Shown here: piece after piece, positions 25,910 to 34,875 of the stretch
Position numbering within the stretch: the stretch's first letter is position 1
How the letters are laid out: every line of letters begins with the position of its first letter
Assembly: GCF_010586825.1 (NCBI RefSeq)
Contig: NZ_JAAAGB010000010.1
Coordinates: 80,689 to 144,688 of the forward strand
Length of the DNA: 64,000 bases
From: Draconibacterium mangrovi
GTDB lineage: Bacteria; Bacteroidota; Bacteroidia; Bacteroidales; Prolixibacteraceae
Reading direction: 5' to 3'
The notes under the pieces: generated by a model
Seen by the model: only the letters and a program-made list of their open reading frames with translations
Databases searched by the model: none
Told to the model about the DNA's origin: nothing
Program-made: the position numbers and the translations under genes

Positions 25910-26982
25910 TACAACAATCCTCCAATATTAGTTACCGATGGTGTTTTAATGGGTTGAACTTTTTGGCCTTCCACCAGGTAATGTACTCCGGCAGTAACAA
26001 CCTGTTCGCCGTTGTTAACGCCCGATACAATATTTACACGTCCCTGGCTCCCGTCAAGCGAAATTTGAACTTCGCGCTTTTCAATTTTACTTGTTGACGG
26101 ATTGAATACCCAAACGTAAGTGCTTGTTTTTTCGTGGAAAACTGCCGAAGCTGCCACCGATAACTGATTTTGCTCGGCCGTGTTATAAACGGTGACTTCC
26201 GCTGTCATTCCCGGAGCTACTGCCAAATCATTTTTATTCTCGAACGAAAATTTCACTTCGTACAAACCATCTTGCATCGCTTTTTCGCTAACGCTAAACA
26301 ACTTTACCGGCAAATTGCTGATGCCCGCGTTGGCTACCGTCAGATAACTTTCTTTATCGCTTTTTACACGCTGAAGCTGACTTTCGGAAACCGATACCAC
26401 GGCTTCAAGATGCGAATTGTCGATAATTGAAACAATCGGTGTTCCTGCTCCAACAGTTTGGAAATTCTCAACAAACTTTTCGTAGATATAACCTGAAAAC
26501 GGGGCTTTCAGCTCGGTGTCGCGCAATTGGTTTTGTGCATTTTCGTAGGCTGTTTTTGTCATCAGGTACCCCGACTTGATCTTTTCAAAAGTATTTTCCG
26601 GAATTTTGTTTTGCTCAATCAGTTGTTTGTAACGCAGGTACTCACTTTCGGTCTGCTCAAACTGGGCTTTTGTGGTTTCCACCTGCAGTTTGTAATCGCG
26701 TTCATCGATTTCGGCAATAACCTCGCCTTGTTTTACGTAATCGCCTTGTTTTACATTTAGTTTTAACAACGGACCTCCAACACGAAAAGAAAGCGAAGTA
26801 AGACTTTTCTCCTTTATCTTACCGTTTAATGTAACCGAGTTCTGAGTTACCCCATCGGTAACGGTTTCGATCTTTACATTTTTAATGGTTTCGGCCACGG
26901 CCTCTTCTCCGGTGCTGCTTTTGCACCCGGTAAAAGCAACCAAAGCAGCCGCTAATACGAACACAATGTTTTTGAATTTCAT
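25909..26982 (-). CDS. RND periplasmic adaptor lipoprotein
   Basis: A 357-residue membrane fusion protein with a lipobox ending at Cys20 (AALVAFTGC). It has the lipoyl-like motif FRVGGPLLKLNVKQGDYVKQGEVIAEID near 65-95, an alpha-hairpin (about 95-145), the second half APFSGYIYEKFVENFQTVGAGTP, and a beta-barrel domain with PGMTAEVTVY. It opens the operon and joins the pump (overlapping start codon) to TolC. Its promoter should lie in 26983-27228, where an inverted repeat is found. Confidence 0.94.
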   Translation of the reverse strand: MKFKNIVFVLAAALVAFTGCKSSTGEEAVAETIKNVKIETVTDGVTQNSVTLNGKIKEKSLTSLSFRVGGPLLKLNVKQGDYVKQGEVIAEIDERDYKLQVETTKAQFEQTESEYLRYKQLIEQNKIPENTFEKIKSGYLMTKTAYENAQNQLRDTELKAPFSGYIYEKFVENFQTVGAGTPIVSIIDNSHLEAVVSVSESQLQRVKSDKESYLTVANAGISNLPVKLFSVSEKAMQDGLYEVKFSFENKNDLAVAPGMTAEVTVYNTAEQNQLSVAASAVFHEKTSTYVWVFNPSTSKIEKREVQISLDGSQGRVNIVSGVNNGEQVVTAGVHYLVEGQKVQPIKTPSVTNIGGLL

Positions 26983-27028
26983 CTGTATAATTTTTATTAT
27001 TTTTCGATAATCTTAAAAATTAAAATTT

Positions 27029-27053
27029 GACAGATGGAACCGCTCCGTCTGTC
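27029..27053. repeat. Inverted repeat between the glycosyltransferase gene and the RND operon
   Basis: GACAGATGGA pairs with TCCGTCTGTC over ten positions (one G-U) across a five-base loop. On the minus strand AAATTTTAATTTTT follows, so it could be a weak terminator of the glycosyltransferase gene. Its place 46 bases before the adaptor start also suits an operator or leader hairpin. Confidence 0.5.
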
Positions 27054-27228
27054 GCTCTCACATAAAATTTGTTCATTCTTATTGTGTAATTTTTGAATGA
27101 AAAATTTCATGTTCGTTTCATACTATGCTTTTTGATATATAATCTAATCACGCGACAAAATTAATTTCCCTGATTTTTAAAGACTTACATTTTTGCACCG
27201 AATGATAAAATGCCTTCCTGAAATGCCT

Positions 27229-27999
27229 TTAAACAGGTTCAACACTTGTAATGCGTTCTCTCAGGTGCTTCATATACTTGTTCAACTGCAACTGAACACT
27301 TGAAATGGTTGATTGGGTGTAATTTTGTGATTTCTGGATATTGTTCTGCACACGCTTTATCATCAGGTCGAAATTGGAGATCATTGCATTGGCAATTTCT
27401 TTATCGCCCTCGTGCCTCTCCTTAACTTTTCCGCTGTCAGATTTGCGCACTGCCCGCTCCAATTCGTGTAGCGACTGATAGCTAACCCTTTTTCCCAAAG
27501 CCTGATAATAAATGGTTAAAAATGCTTCAACCCCAAAAAAGATTTCTTTCACATCTTTTAAAATGGGAAGTAAATCAGCTCTTAGCATGGCTTTTTCGCC
27601 CATGGCCGTTTCATACGGATTAGTGCCATAATTAATGGTAAAACTGGCGGGATTGCCAATAACCATGTCAGCCTCATAATTTTGAATCGGGGCTAACATG
27701 GCGGTGAAATGATCCTTGCGTAAATGAACCAAATTGGCATTGATAAACAGCACAATTTCGTTGCTGGCATACTCAACGCCACAGGCCATCGCATAACTCT
27801 TTCCATGGTTTTCAGGCAGCTTTAAATACTCGAAATGATAATGAGAAACCAGGGTTTTCAGAACATTCTCAGTTCCGTCGGTCGATCCGTCGTCAACTAC
27901 AATCACCTCGGCTTCAGGGTTGTGTTTGCAACACGAAGCAACCACATTAAAAATGGTTTCCTCTTCGTTGTAGGTACAAACAATAATGCTTGTTTTCAT
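27229..27999 (-). CDS. Family 2 glycosyltransferase with altered DXD motif
   Basis: A 256-residue GT-A fold protein. The N-terminal nucleotide-binding motifs are present: IIVCTYNEEETI (5-16) and EVIVVDDGSTDGT (about 30-42), with HGKSYAMACGVEYA near 65. The metal-binding DXD position, expected after the fourth strand, reads FINANLVHL, with both Asp replaced by Asn. The C-terminal 70 residues are helical and charged. The acceptor and sugar are unknown, and activity is uncertain. It lies 99 bases downstream of the cyclase gene on the same strand. Confidence 0.82.
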   Translation of the reverse strand: MKTSIIVCTYNEEETIFNVVASCCKHNPEAEVIVVDDGSTDGTENVLKTLVSHYHFEYLKLPENHGKSYAMACGVEYASNEIVLFINANLVHLRKDHFTAMLAPIQNYEADMVIGNPASFTINYGTNPYETAMGEKAMLRADLLPILKDVKEIFFGVEAFLTIYYQALGKRVSYQSLHELERAVRKSDSGKVKERHEGDKEIANAMISNFDLMIKRVQNNIQKSQNYTQSTISSVQLQLNKYMKHLRERITSVEPV

Positions 28000-28098
28000 C
28001 TGTTTTCTGTTTTCAGAAGCGAAGATAAAACGGATTACGGGGGGTATGCGAAAGGAAATTCGTGAAATGCTAAAACTAAGGACTGGAATGAAAACGAC

Positions 28099-29220
28099 CT
28101 AGTTTTCAGCTTTATGTACCTCGTAAATCTTTATGGAATTTTTCTTACCAAAAAACTTAATCAGGTCGACGTATTCAATTTTATATTCTTTGGTGGTTTT
28201 AATCAGTTTTACAGCAAATTCGCTGGTTACCAATATCTTTTTCTTGTAGCGTTTACACTGTTTTTGAATGCGTGCGGCAGTGTTTAAAACATCGCCGTGA
28301 AAAGCCAGCTCGCGTTTTATCTCGCCCACCTCGGCGGCCATTACTTTCCCAACGTTTAACGATGCTGTAAAAACGGGCATCATTCCGTAATGGGTCTCAA
28401 AATACTCTCGGCGTTTACTCAAGGCTTTTTCGTACAGGTAATAAAAATCAACCGCACTTTTATACGAGGATTCCCGTTTGGTAGTCCACGACACCACCAC
28501 CTCGTCGCCAACAAACTGATAAACACGTCCCCGGGTTGCCAACAACGAATTGGAGACACATTTAAAACAATCCTGAATAAAATAGCTGTATTTTTTGTGC
28601 CCTAATTTTTCGGCCACTGCAGTAGACGACTGCAAATCGAGAAACATAAAGATCAACTCCTCTTCGCGGGGTTTCTGGTAGTATCCCATCATAATTTTCC
28701 CGAGCGGCGCATAACCAACCTGCTGCAAAAGCGTGTTGATCAATTGATAAACGTAGCCTCCAACAAACAATACTATAAGAAAAAAGAGGATGGTTGAGTT
28801 GAATAAAAACCGTGGCAAATGCGATACTGACTCGATAAAACTCAGATCTTCGGATACACTGTAATGAACAATTCCTAAAAGAATGCTTATAACTAAAAAG
28901 ATAAGAATGTCGAGAAAAACAACCCCCACCGCCAGCTTGCGCATTTTGAAGTTTCGAACCAGGTTCGGGTAAACCATATTAAGCGTAAACCAACTTAATG
29001 TAGCAAAGAGCGAAATCACTACTGATGACCACAAAATCTCATCAACCAAAAAGCTCATTCCTTTTGATAACATATCGCCCATATGGTCGTCGCGGGCACC
29101 CAGCATGCGCATAAAAATGGCAAAGCGGATGACCACATTCCAGTAAATCAAAGTAAAAACCAACAGTTGAAACTGATGTCGGCGTACCGAGCCTTTATAT
29201 GTTCTTTCAAGTTTTGGCAT
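28099..29220 (-). CDS. Membrane-bound class III nucleotidyl cyclase
   Basis: A 373-residue protein with four predicted membrane helices (about 18-38, 60-80, 98-118, 140-162) and a C-terminal class III cyclase domain (185-373). Metal-binding aspartates are Asp195 (FMFLDLQSST) and Asp239 (FVGDE); the transition-state residues Asn313 and Arg317 are in FHGDVLNTAARIQ. The base-selecting position that is Lys in adenylyl cyclases (KxxGD) is Gln235 here (YQFVGDE). The nucleotide made cannot therefore be assumed to be cAMP. It follows the HD-PycTM gene by ten bases, so the two are co-transcribed. Confidence 0.87.
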   Translation of the reverse strand: MPKLERTYKGSVRRHQFQLLVFTLIYWNVVIRFAIFMRMLGARDDHMGDMLSKGMSFLVDEILWSSVVISLFATLSWFTLNMVYPNLVRNFKMRKLAVGVVFLDILIFLVISILLGIVHYSVSEDLSFIESVSHLPRFLFNSTILFFLIVLFVGGYVYQLINTLLQQVGYAPLGKIMMGYYQKPREEELIFMFLDLQSSTAVAEKLGHKKYSYFIQDCFKCVSNSLLATRGRVYQFVGDEVVVSWTTKRESSYKSAVDFYYLYEKALSKRREYFETHYGMMPVFTASLNVGKVMAAEVGEIKRELAFHGDVLNTAARIQKQCKRYKKKILVTSEFAVKLIKTTKEYKIEYVDLIKFFGKKNSIKIYEVHKAEN

Positions 29221-29230
29221 TAAGCAGTTT

Positions 29231-30394
29231 TTACATGATTTTTGAGAGGTACTGCACTAAAAATGTAAGCACTGCCACCACAAAACTCACCATAAAAACG
29301 CGGTATGAATACCTCAACAGTTTATATTTTTTAGCCAACACTTTTCCCAGGTTATATTGGTCTTTGGTTAGTGTTCCGTACAAATAATCATAATCGCTCA
29401 TCATTTCTTTAACGCCCTTTTTATATTTCTCGTAAGGCATATTTACAAAGTTGCCAAAAAACAGCAGGTTCAGTTTCCGCTTTTTCAGGTCTTCATCGCT
29501 GTATTGTCCCGATCCGTACTTTGGAATTACCGAAAGAATGGCAAATACCAGCGATATTAAACAGCCTACAATAAGTATAATTCCGGGAATGAGGAAATTA
29601 TGCTCGCTGGTGCGCAAAGTCAGTGCGCTTGTACTCATTAGCACCGATACCAGCACAGCGTTAATGGTAAGCATTATATTGGCTTTATTATCGGCTATCG
29701 AGCTCAAATTAATTTGGTTGCGAGCCGTAAGCCTGAACATGGTTTCAATTCCACGAGCTGTACTTTTCTGGGTGTGTGTCGGTAATTCCGGAGCTTTGTC
29801 GGCCGACAGTTTTTTGATACGATTCTCAACTTTTTTGATATTCTTTAAGCGAACCGGCTCAAACGTATTCCTCGCATATTCGGTATGGAATTTTATGCCC
29901 AGAATAAAATCCAACGTTTGTTTCCAGTATTCCAGTTTCGAGCATTTTCGTTCAACAAAATTGCACATCTCTTTCCGCAGCAAATTCGAGATTTCCATAA
30001 AATTGTCCATTCCTGCATGCGCATGATCGGCGTCGCCAATAATTTCTTCGAGCAATGAATTTTTGGGCGCTCCCATTTTTGTCGCCCTAATGCACTTTTC
30101 CACTTCAACAATAAAAGCTTCATCCATGCCTTTTTCGGCAAGAAATTGTCGGGCAATTTTACAGCTTTCTTCCTCGTGGTCTTTTAACGAAACCGCGTGA
30201 CCGATATCGTGAAACCAGGCTGCCACCACCACAATATCCTTTTCTCTTTCGCTCAGTCCCTCAGCATCGGCAATGGTTTCCGACACCTTTGCAACCAGCC
30301 GGGTGTGCTCAATAGAATGGTAATTCAACAAAGCCGAAACTTTCTCTTCGTAATATCGGGTAGCAAATTCCTTAACCTCTTCAACAATTTTCAT
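29231..30394 (-). CDS. HD-domain protein fused to a Pycsar-type transmembrane effector domain (PycTM)
   Basis: A 387-residue fusion. The HD phosphohydrolase domain (about 1-175) has the ligand set YHSIEHT (His26/His30), FHDIGH (His62, Asp63) and GDADHAH (Asp121). The second half (about 212-387) matches the PycTM/DUF5706 family: NKANIMLTINAVLVSV (237-252) begins the first of two closely spaced helices (240-262, 268-290), with a third near 366-382. In Pycsar anti-phage systems PycTM proteins respond to cCMP or cUMP from an adjacent cyclase and damage the membrane. Here a class III cyclase gene follows after ten bases. Fusion to HD suggests nucleotide hydrolysis or sensing. Related HD fusions are also found outside proven defence systems. 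Confidence 0.83.
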   Translation of the reverse strand: MKIVEEVKEFATRYYEEKVSALLNYHSIEHTRLVAKVSETIADAEGLSEREKDIVVVAAWFHDIGHAVSLKDHEEESCKIARQFLAEKGMDEAFIVEVEKCIRATKMGAPKNSLLEEIIGDADHAHAGMDNFMEISNLLRKEMCNFVERKCSKLEYWKQTLDFILGIKFHTEYARNTFEPVRLKNIKKVENRIKKLSADKAPELPTHTQKSTARGIETMFRLTARNQINLSSIADNKANIMLTINAVLVSVLMSTSALTLRTSEHNFLIPGIILIVGCLISLVFAILSVIPKYGSGQYSDEDLKKRKLNLLFFGNFVNMPYEKYKKGVKEMMSDYDYLYGTLTKDQYNLGKVLAKKYKLLRYSYRVFMVSFVVAVLTFLVQYLSKIM

Positions 30395-30485
30395 CAGCTA
30401 TCAATTTTAGTAATTTCTGAATATCCGGAAACGGCCACTTCACAAAGTATAGCTCCTATTTAATTTTACTGAAGTTAAAAATAAC

Positions 30486-30493
30486 TACTTTTG
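30486..30493 (+). promoter_or_regulatory. -7 promoter box for the 30617 gene
   Basis: TACTTTTG matches TAnnTTTG exactly. Initiation near 30500 would place upstream in-frame ATG 30491 before the transcript start, supporting the ATG at 30617. The divergent HD-PycTM operon starts at 30394, so both promoters share this region. Confidence 0.55.
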
Positions 30494-30616
30494 AATCAAT
30501 GTAAACAATATACACGGAACTTTTATTTTTTAAACTTTTTCTTAGCCGGGATTTTTGTCGGATTTTGCAACTATCCTCTGAGCTGCTTACTGCAAAGCAT
30601 TAACAACTTTGTTCTG

Positions 30617-33600
30617 ATGAAAAAAGACCTGATTAAAATTAGCATCGTTTTTTTTGCATTTATTGCAGGCTGTTATTCTCCTGCATTTGCACAAAACAAT
30701 ATAAGTTACAGCGTATTTCTGGCAGGAAATACATCTCCCGACGAAGCTGCCAAACCTGATGATTTCATTAATGAATTAACTAACGTTCCACAGCCACATG
30801 CTTTTGTTTACCTGGGAAATTACTCCGATTACAGCATCAACGGTGATGAAATGGAATTCAGCTTTTACCCGCAAATAAAAAATAAAAACACACCCTTACT
30901 TTTTGCGAACGGAATTAAGGAATGGTACAGCGGAAAAAAGCAGACTAAAAAGGTTACCAAAGCCATACACAATCATTTCCCGGATAACGAAGTATACACC
31001 AACGACTGGGGCTGCCCCGGCCCAACCGAAGTTGAGCTAACTGATCAGATAACTGTAATTCTTATCGATACCTACTGGTGGCTTACGGCACTCGACACGC
31101 GCTATGGAAAATGTGGGATCGAAGAAGATGAAGATGTTTTTATCTGGTTGCAGGATGCGCTGCGCAGAAACAAAAATAAAACGGTTATTGTGGCCGGGTT
31201 TCACCCGATAGAATCGGTTGGCCCGCACGGAGGTAATTTTTCAACCGCCGCGAGTGTTTTGGGATTTCCGTATGCTATTTACAAAAATACGCTGGGTGGC
31301 AGAAACGACCTGGTTCACCCCGATTACCGGAACCTGCGCCAGCAAATGCAAGCTGTTTTTCACGAATTCCCGAATGTAATTTATGCATCGGCGCTCGAAA
31401 ACAGTCTGCAGTATATTAAAACCGACAACATCCACCAGGTAATCAGCGGATCGATGGTTAAACAATCGTACGTTAACAGTAACAAAGCAGATTTTGCAAG
31501 CAGCAGCGCCGGCATCTCACGCATCGATATTCATGAAGACGGCGATGTTACTCTTAACTTTTTTACAGTTGAAAATGGAACACAAACACCCGTTTTTAGT
31601 CGCCTGCTATACTCCTTAACACCAGAAACAGAGGAAGACTTAACCGCCAAACGACAAGAGCTTTTTAAAGATTCAACACACTCCTCTTACGCCAGCCTGC
31701 AATATCAGGCTACAAAAAGTTACGAAAAATGGATGGGTACGAATTACCGCCAGGTTTGGGAAACGCCTGTTGAAGCCCGAATTTTTGATATCAGCAAAGA
31801 AAAAGGTGGACTTACCGTTTTAAAACGGGGAGGTGGCCAACAAACCAAATCGCTGCGTTTGGAAACCGATGAAGGCCATCAATACGTGCTGCGTTCGCTG
31901 GAGAAATTTGCCGAAGGAGCACTCCCCAACGAAATGAAACCGACTTTTGCCAAAGATATTGTTCAGGATCAAATCTCTGCATCAAATCCCTACTCGGCAA
32001 TGCCGGCAGCGGTTTTAGCTGAACATGCAGGCGTTTTCCACACCAATCCCGAGGTGGTTTATGTGCCGCAGGATCCGTTACTTAGACAATACAAAGAAGA
32101 CATGCAAGGCGGCTTGTTTTTGTTTGAAGAACGACCGGCAAACGATAGAAGCGACCTGAAAAGTTTTGGCTACTCGGAAGACATTGTTGGTACCGACGAT
32201 GTACTTGAAAAAATTATAGAAAGTGAAGATCACCAGGTGGATCAACAGGCTGTTTTGCGCGCCCGCCTGCTCGACATTTTTATTAACGACTGGGACCGTC
32301 ACGACGACCAGTGGCGCTGGGCTTCGTTTGAAGAAGGCAGTAAAACCATCTATCAACCCATTCCGCGCGACCGTGATCAAACGTTTTTTGTAAACCAGGG
32401 AATTTTACCCGGATTTGCATCGCTACCCTTTATTTTGCCAAAGCTGCAGAACTTTCAGCCACGCACAAAAAATGTGATCGGATTAGGATTTAACGCCCGC
32501 TATTTCGACCGGACTTTTCTGAATCAGATGGAATGGGAAGACTGGCAAAAAGCCAACACCGAACTGATGAACCGTATGACGCCGGAAGCAATCGAAGAAG
32601 CGATGGCTACTTTCCCAAAAGAAGTACAGCCAATGGTAGCCGACTCTACGGCAAAAATTCTGCTCGAACGAAAAAAATACATGGAAGAGATGGCCCGCGA
32701 GTTGTATCTCTACCTGGCCAAACGAATAAATATTCCCGGAACGGATCGTAAAGATCTTTTCGAGATCAAACGAAAAAACGACAACGAAACCGAAATAAGT
32801 GTTTACCACATAAAAAAAGACGACAGCAAAGGGAAACTCATTTATCAGCGCACCATTAAAACCGATGAAACACACGAGGTGGTTTGTTACGGGCTCGATG
32901 ACGAGGATCGTTTTGAGATCAGTGGAGAAGTAAACAAGGGCCCCATCATAAGAATTGTTGGTGGCCAGGATAAAGATGTGGTGGTAAACAATTCGAAAGT
33001 GAGCGGCATTAAAACGGAAACGCTGGTTTACGACCTGCTAAAAAGTACCGAAATTGAAGGAAACGGCAGAACGAATGCCAAACTCACCAACAACAAAATT
33101 ATACACGAATACGATAGGAAATATTTTAAACGCGACGTGGGAATGCCATTGGCCAGCGGTGGTTACAATGCCGATGATGGTGTTTATATTGGCTATGGGC
33201 GGTCGTGGTATAAGCAGCGATTCAGGCGCGATACCAAAACATCGTTACTGGGTGAGTATTCCATTGCAAATACCTCTTTGAATTTGAATGCACAATACGA
33301 GTCATTGTCGACAAACAATGGTTTGGATGCTATTTTTGGCGTGGATGCAAGTACCGAAAATTACACCACTAATTTTTTCGGCTTCGGAAATAATTCGACA
33401 TACACCAACAGTGGCTACGACGAGGATTATTATAAAGTAAAACAGCGCAGAATGGTTGCTCAGTTCGCTGTTCAGAAACGATTTGGCGAGTCGGTTTGGG
33501 CGCGTTACAACGAAGATGACGAAAATAAAGACCACCCGGTTAATGAGCACAAAATAGGACTAACGGCGCAGTGGCAACTAAACGATACCAAAGAAGAAGA

Positions 33601-34225
33601 CGATAAATTTATTACCGACTTTGATGAAAACGGCCTTTCTCCGGAATACCTTAGCCAGATTCATTATGCTGTTTTAGGTGGCTATTACGGGTACCAAAAC
33701 CTGAACAAAGATTTCAGGCCAACGCGGGGTTTTGTGGTGGATGCATCGGCCAACCGTTACATAAACTTACAGGGCGACGAACCCGATTTTAGCAAAATTA
33801 GCGGGTCGGCTGCTACCTTGCTGAGTTTTACCAAATATCCGCGTACTGTTTTTGCATTCCGAGTTGGTGGTGAGAAAATATTTGGCGATTACTTTTTTCA
33901 CGACGCCGCAATTTTAGATGGCAAAACAAATCTTCGCGGTTACCGAAAAACCCGGTTTTACGGCGATGCAAGCGCCTATTTTAACTCTGAGCTGCGTTTT
34001 AAAGTCATCGATTTTAAAAACTACCTGCTTACCGGGGAACTAGGCGTACTATTATTCGACGATGTTGGCCGTGTGTGGTTTGATGGTGAAGAATCATCAA
34101 AATGGCACAACGGTTATGGCGGGGGAATTTGGGTGTCGCCGTTTAAAATGGCCATCATAACTGCCACCCTAAACAAAAGCCGTGAAGAAACGTTGGTTCA
34201 ATTTAACTTTAGCTTTTTATTTTGA
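30617..34225 (+). CDS. Outer-membrane protein with degenerate metallophosphoesterase domain, kinase-like middle domain and BamA-type barrel
   Basis: A 1202-residue exported protein. The ATG at 30617 gives a normal signal peptide (MKKDLIKISIVFFAF...PAFA); the frame extends to 30491 without one. Residues about 30-330 follow the order of calcineurin-like phosphoesterases (NDWGCPGPTEVELTD, LIDTYWW, HPIESVGPHGG), but metal ligands are lost: GNTS for GDxx, LGNYSD for GDN, ANGI for GNHD, GFHP for HHP. A middle domain (about 390-720) has NDWDRHDDQWRW and PRDRDQTFF. The C-terminal barrel (about 860-1202, ending FNFSFLF) is BamA-like. Homologues with intact sites are common in Bacteroidota; the function is unknown. 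Confidence 0.83.
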   Translation: MKKDLIKISIVFFAFIAGCYSPAFAQNNISYSVFLAGNTSPDEAAKPDDFINELTNVPQPHAFVYLGNYSDYSINGDEMEFSFYPQIKNKNTPLLFANGIKEWYSGKKQTKKVTKAIHNHFPDNEVYTNDWGCPGPTEVELTDQITVILIDTYWWLTALDTRYGKCGIEEDEDVFIWLQDALRRNKNKTVIVAGFHPIESVGPHGGNFSTAASVLGFPYAIYKNTLGGRNDLVHPDYRNLRQQMQAVFHEFPNVIYASALENSLQYIKTDNIHQVISGSMVKQSYVNSNKADFASSSAGISRIDIHEDGDVTLNFFTVENGTQTPVFSRLLYSLTPETEEDLTAKRQELFKDSTHSSYASLQYQATKSYEKWMGTNYRQVWETPVEARIFDISKEKGGLTVLKRGGGQQTKSLRLETDEGHQYVLRSLEKFAEGALPNEMKPTFAKDIVQDQISASNPYSAMPAAVLAEHAGVFHTNPEVVYVPQDPLLRQYKEDMQGGLFLFEERPANDRSDLKSFGYSEDIVGTDDVLEKIIESEDHQVDQQAVLRARLLDIFINDWDRHDDQWRWASFEEGSKTIYQPIPRDRDQTFFVNQGILPGFASLPFILPKLQNFQPRTKNVIGLGFNARYFDRTFLNQMEWEDWQKANTELMNRMTPEAIEEAMATFPKEVQPMVADSTAKILLERKKYMEEMARELYLYLAKRINIPGTDRKDLFEIKRKNDNETEISVYHIKKDDSKGKLIYQRTIKTDETHEVVCYGLDDEDRFEISGEVNKGPIIRIVGGQDKDVVVNNSKVSGIKTETLVYDLLKSTEIEGNGRTNAKLTNNKIIHEYDRKYFKRDVGMPLASGGYNADDGVYIGYGRSWYKQRFRRDTKTSLLGEYSIANTSLNLNAQYESLSTNNGLDAIFGVDASTENYTTNFFGFGNNSTYTNSGYDEDYYKVKQRRMVAQFAVQKRFGESVWARYNEDDENKDHPVNEHKIGLTAQWQLNDTKEEDDKFITDFDENGLSPEYLSQIHYAVLGGYYGYQNLNKDFRPTRGFVVDASANRYINLQGDEPDFSKISGSAATLLSFTKYPRTVFAFRVGGEKIFGDYFFHDAAILDGKTNLRGYRKTRFYGDASAYFNSELRFKVIDFKNYLLTGELGVLLFDDVGRVWFDGEESSKWHNGYGGGIWVSPFKMAIITATLNKSREETLVQFNFSFLF

Positions 34226-34848
34226 AGGCACTTACTCAATGCATAATCGTTCTGGTAATCCTTTTATGTGTGCAACAATCGGTGGCACAGGAAGTGATTT
34301 TGATTCGGCATGCTTCAGTAAAACTGGAACGACATGGCTGGATGGGTGCAAAAAAAGCTTCGAAAATGCGCGATGCTTACGACACGGCCCCGATCAGTCA
34401 GTTCGATCCGGATACGGTATTAAACAAAGTTCCAAAACGAATAACGGATACGGTTTATGTTAGTGGTCTGTCGCGTTCAATCGCAACGGGATTAAAACTT
34501 TTTGGCGATTCGGCAACAATTGTGTCTTTGCAAGAACTCAACGAATTTGAGATGCACATGGTTTGGCTCCCCCTGTATTTGCCCTTTAAAGTGTGGACTT
34601 CTATATCTAGAACAACGTGGTTAATGGGGCTGGAAAAACCGGGAACAGAATCGTTTCAGGAAGCCCGTGAGCGTGTAGATGATGTTTGTTCTTTTATTGA
34701 AAGAAAGGCAGAACAAAACAAACAGGTAATAATGGTAACACATGGATTTATAAACCGAAACATCGCGAAAGAGTTGGAAAAACGCGGTTGGCAGGTGGTA
34801 CAAAACAATGGTAAAAAAAACCTGGGAGCCACCGTTTTAAGAAAATAA
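34222..34848 (+). CDS. Exported histidine phosphatase family protein
   Basis: A 208-residue protein of the phosphoglycerate mutase-like superfamily. The catalytic motif LIRHA (His30) follows a signal peptide (MKALTQCIIVLVILLCVQQSVAQ), and the second catalytic His lies in VTHGFINR (about 174); GLSRSIATG carries a phosphate-binding Arg. It begins with TTG overlapping the stop of the preceding gene (TTGA at 34222), which indicates translational coupling. The substrate is unknown. Its position after an outer-membrane protein suggests a periplasmic task. Confidence 0.87.
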   Translation: MKALTQCIIVLVILLCVQQSVAQEVILIRHASVKLERHGWMGAKKASKMRDAYDTAPISQFDPDTVLNKVPKRITDTVYVSGLSRSIATGLKLFGDSATIVSLQELNEFEMHMVWLPLYLPFKVWTSISRTTWLMGLEKPGTESFQEARERVDDVCSFIERKAEQNKQVIMVTHGFINRNIAKELEKRGWQVVQNNGKKNLGATVLRK

Positions 34849-34875
34849 TTGTATCAATTGTACGTTAATAGGCTT

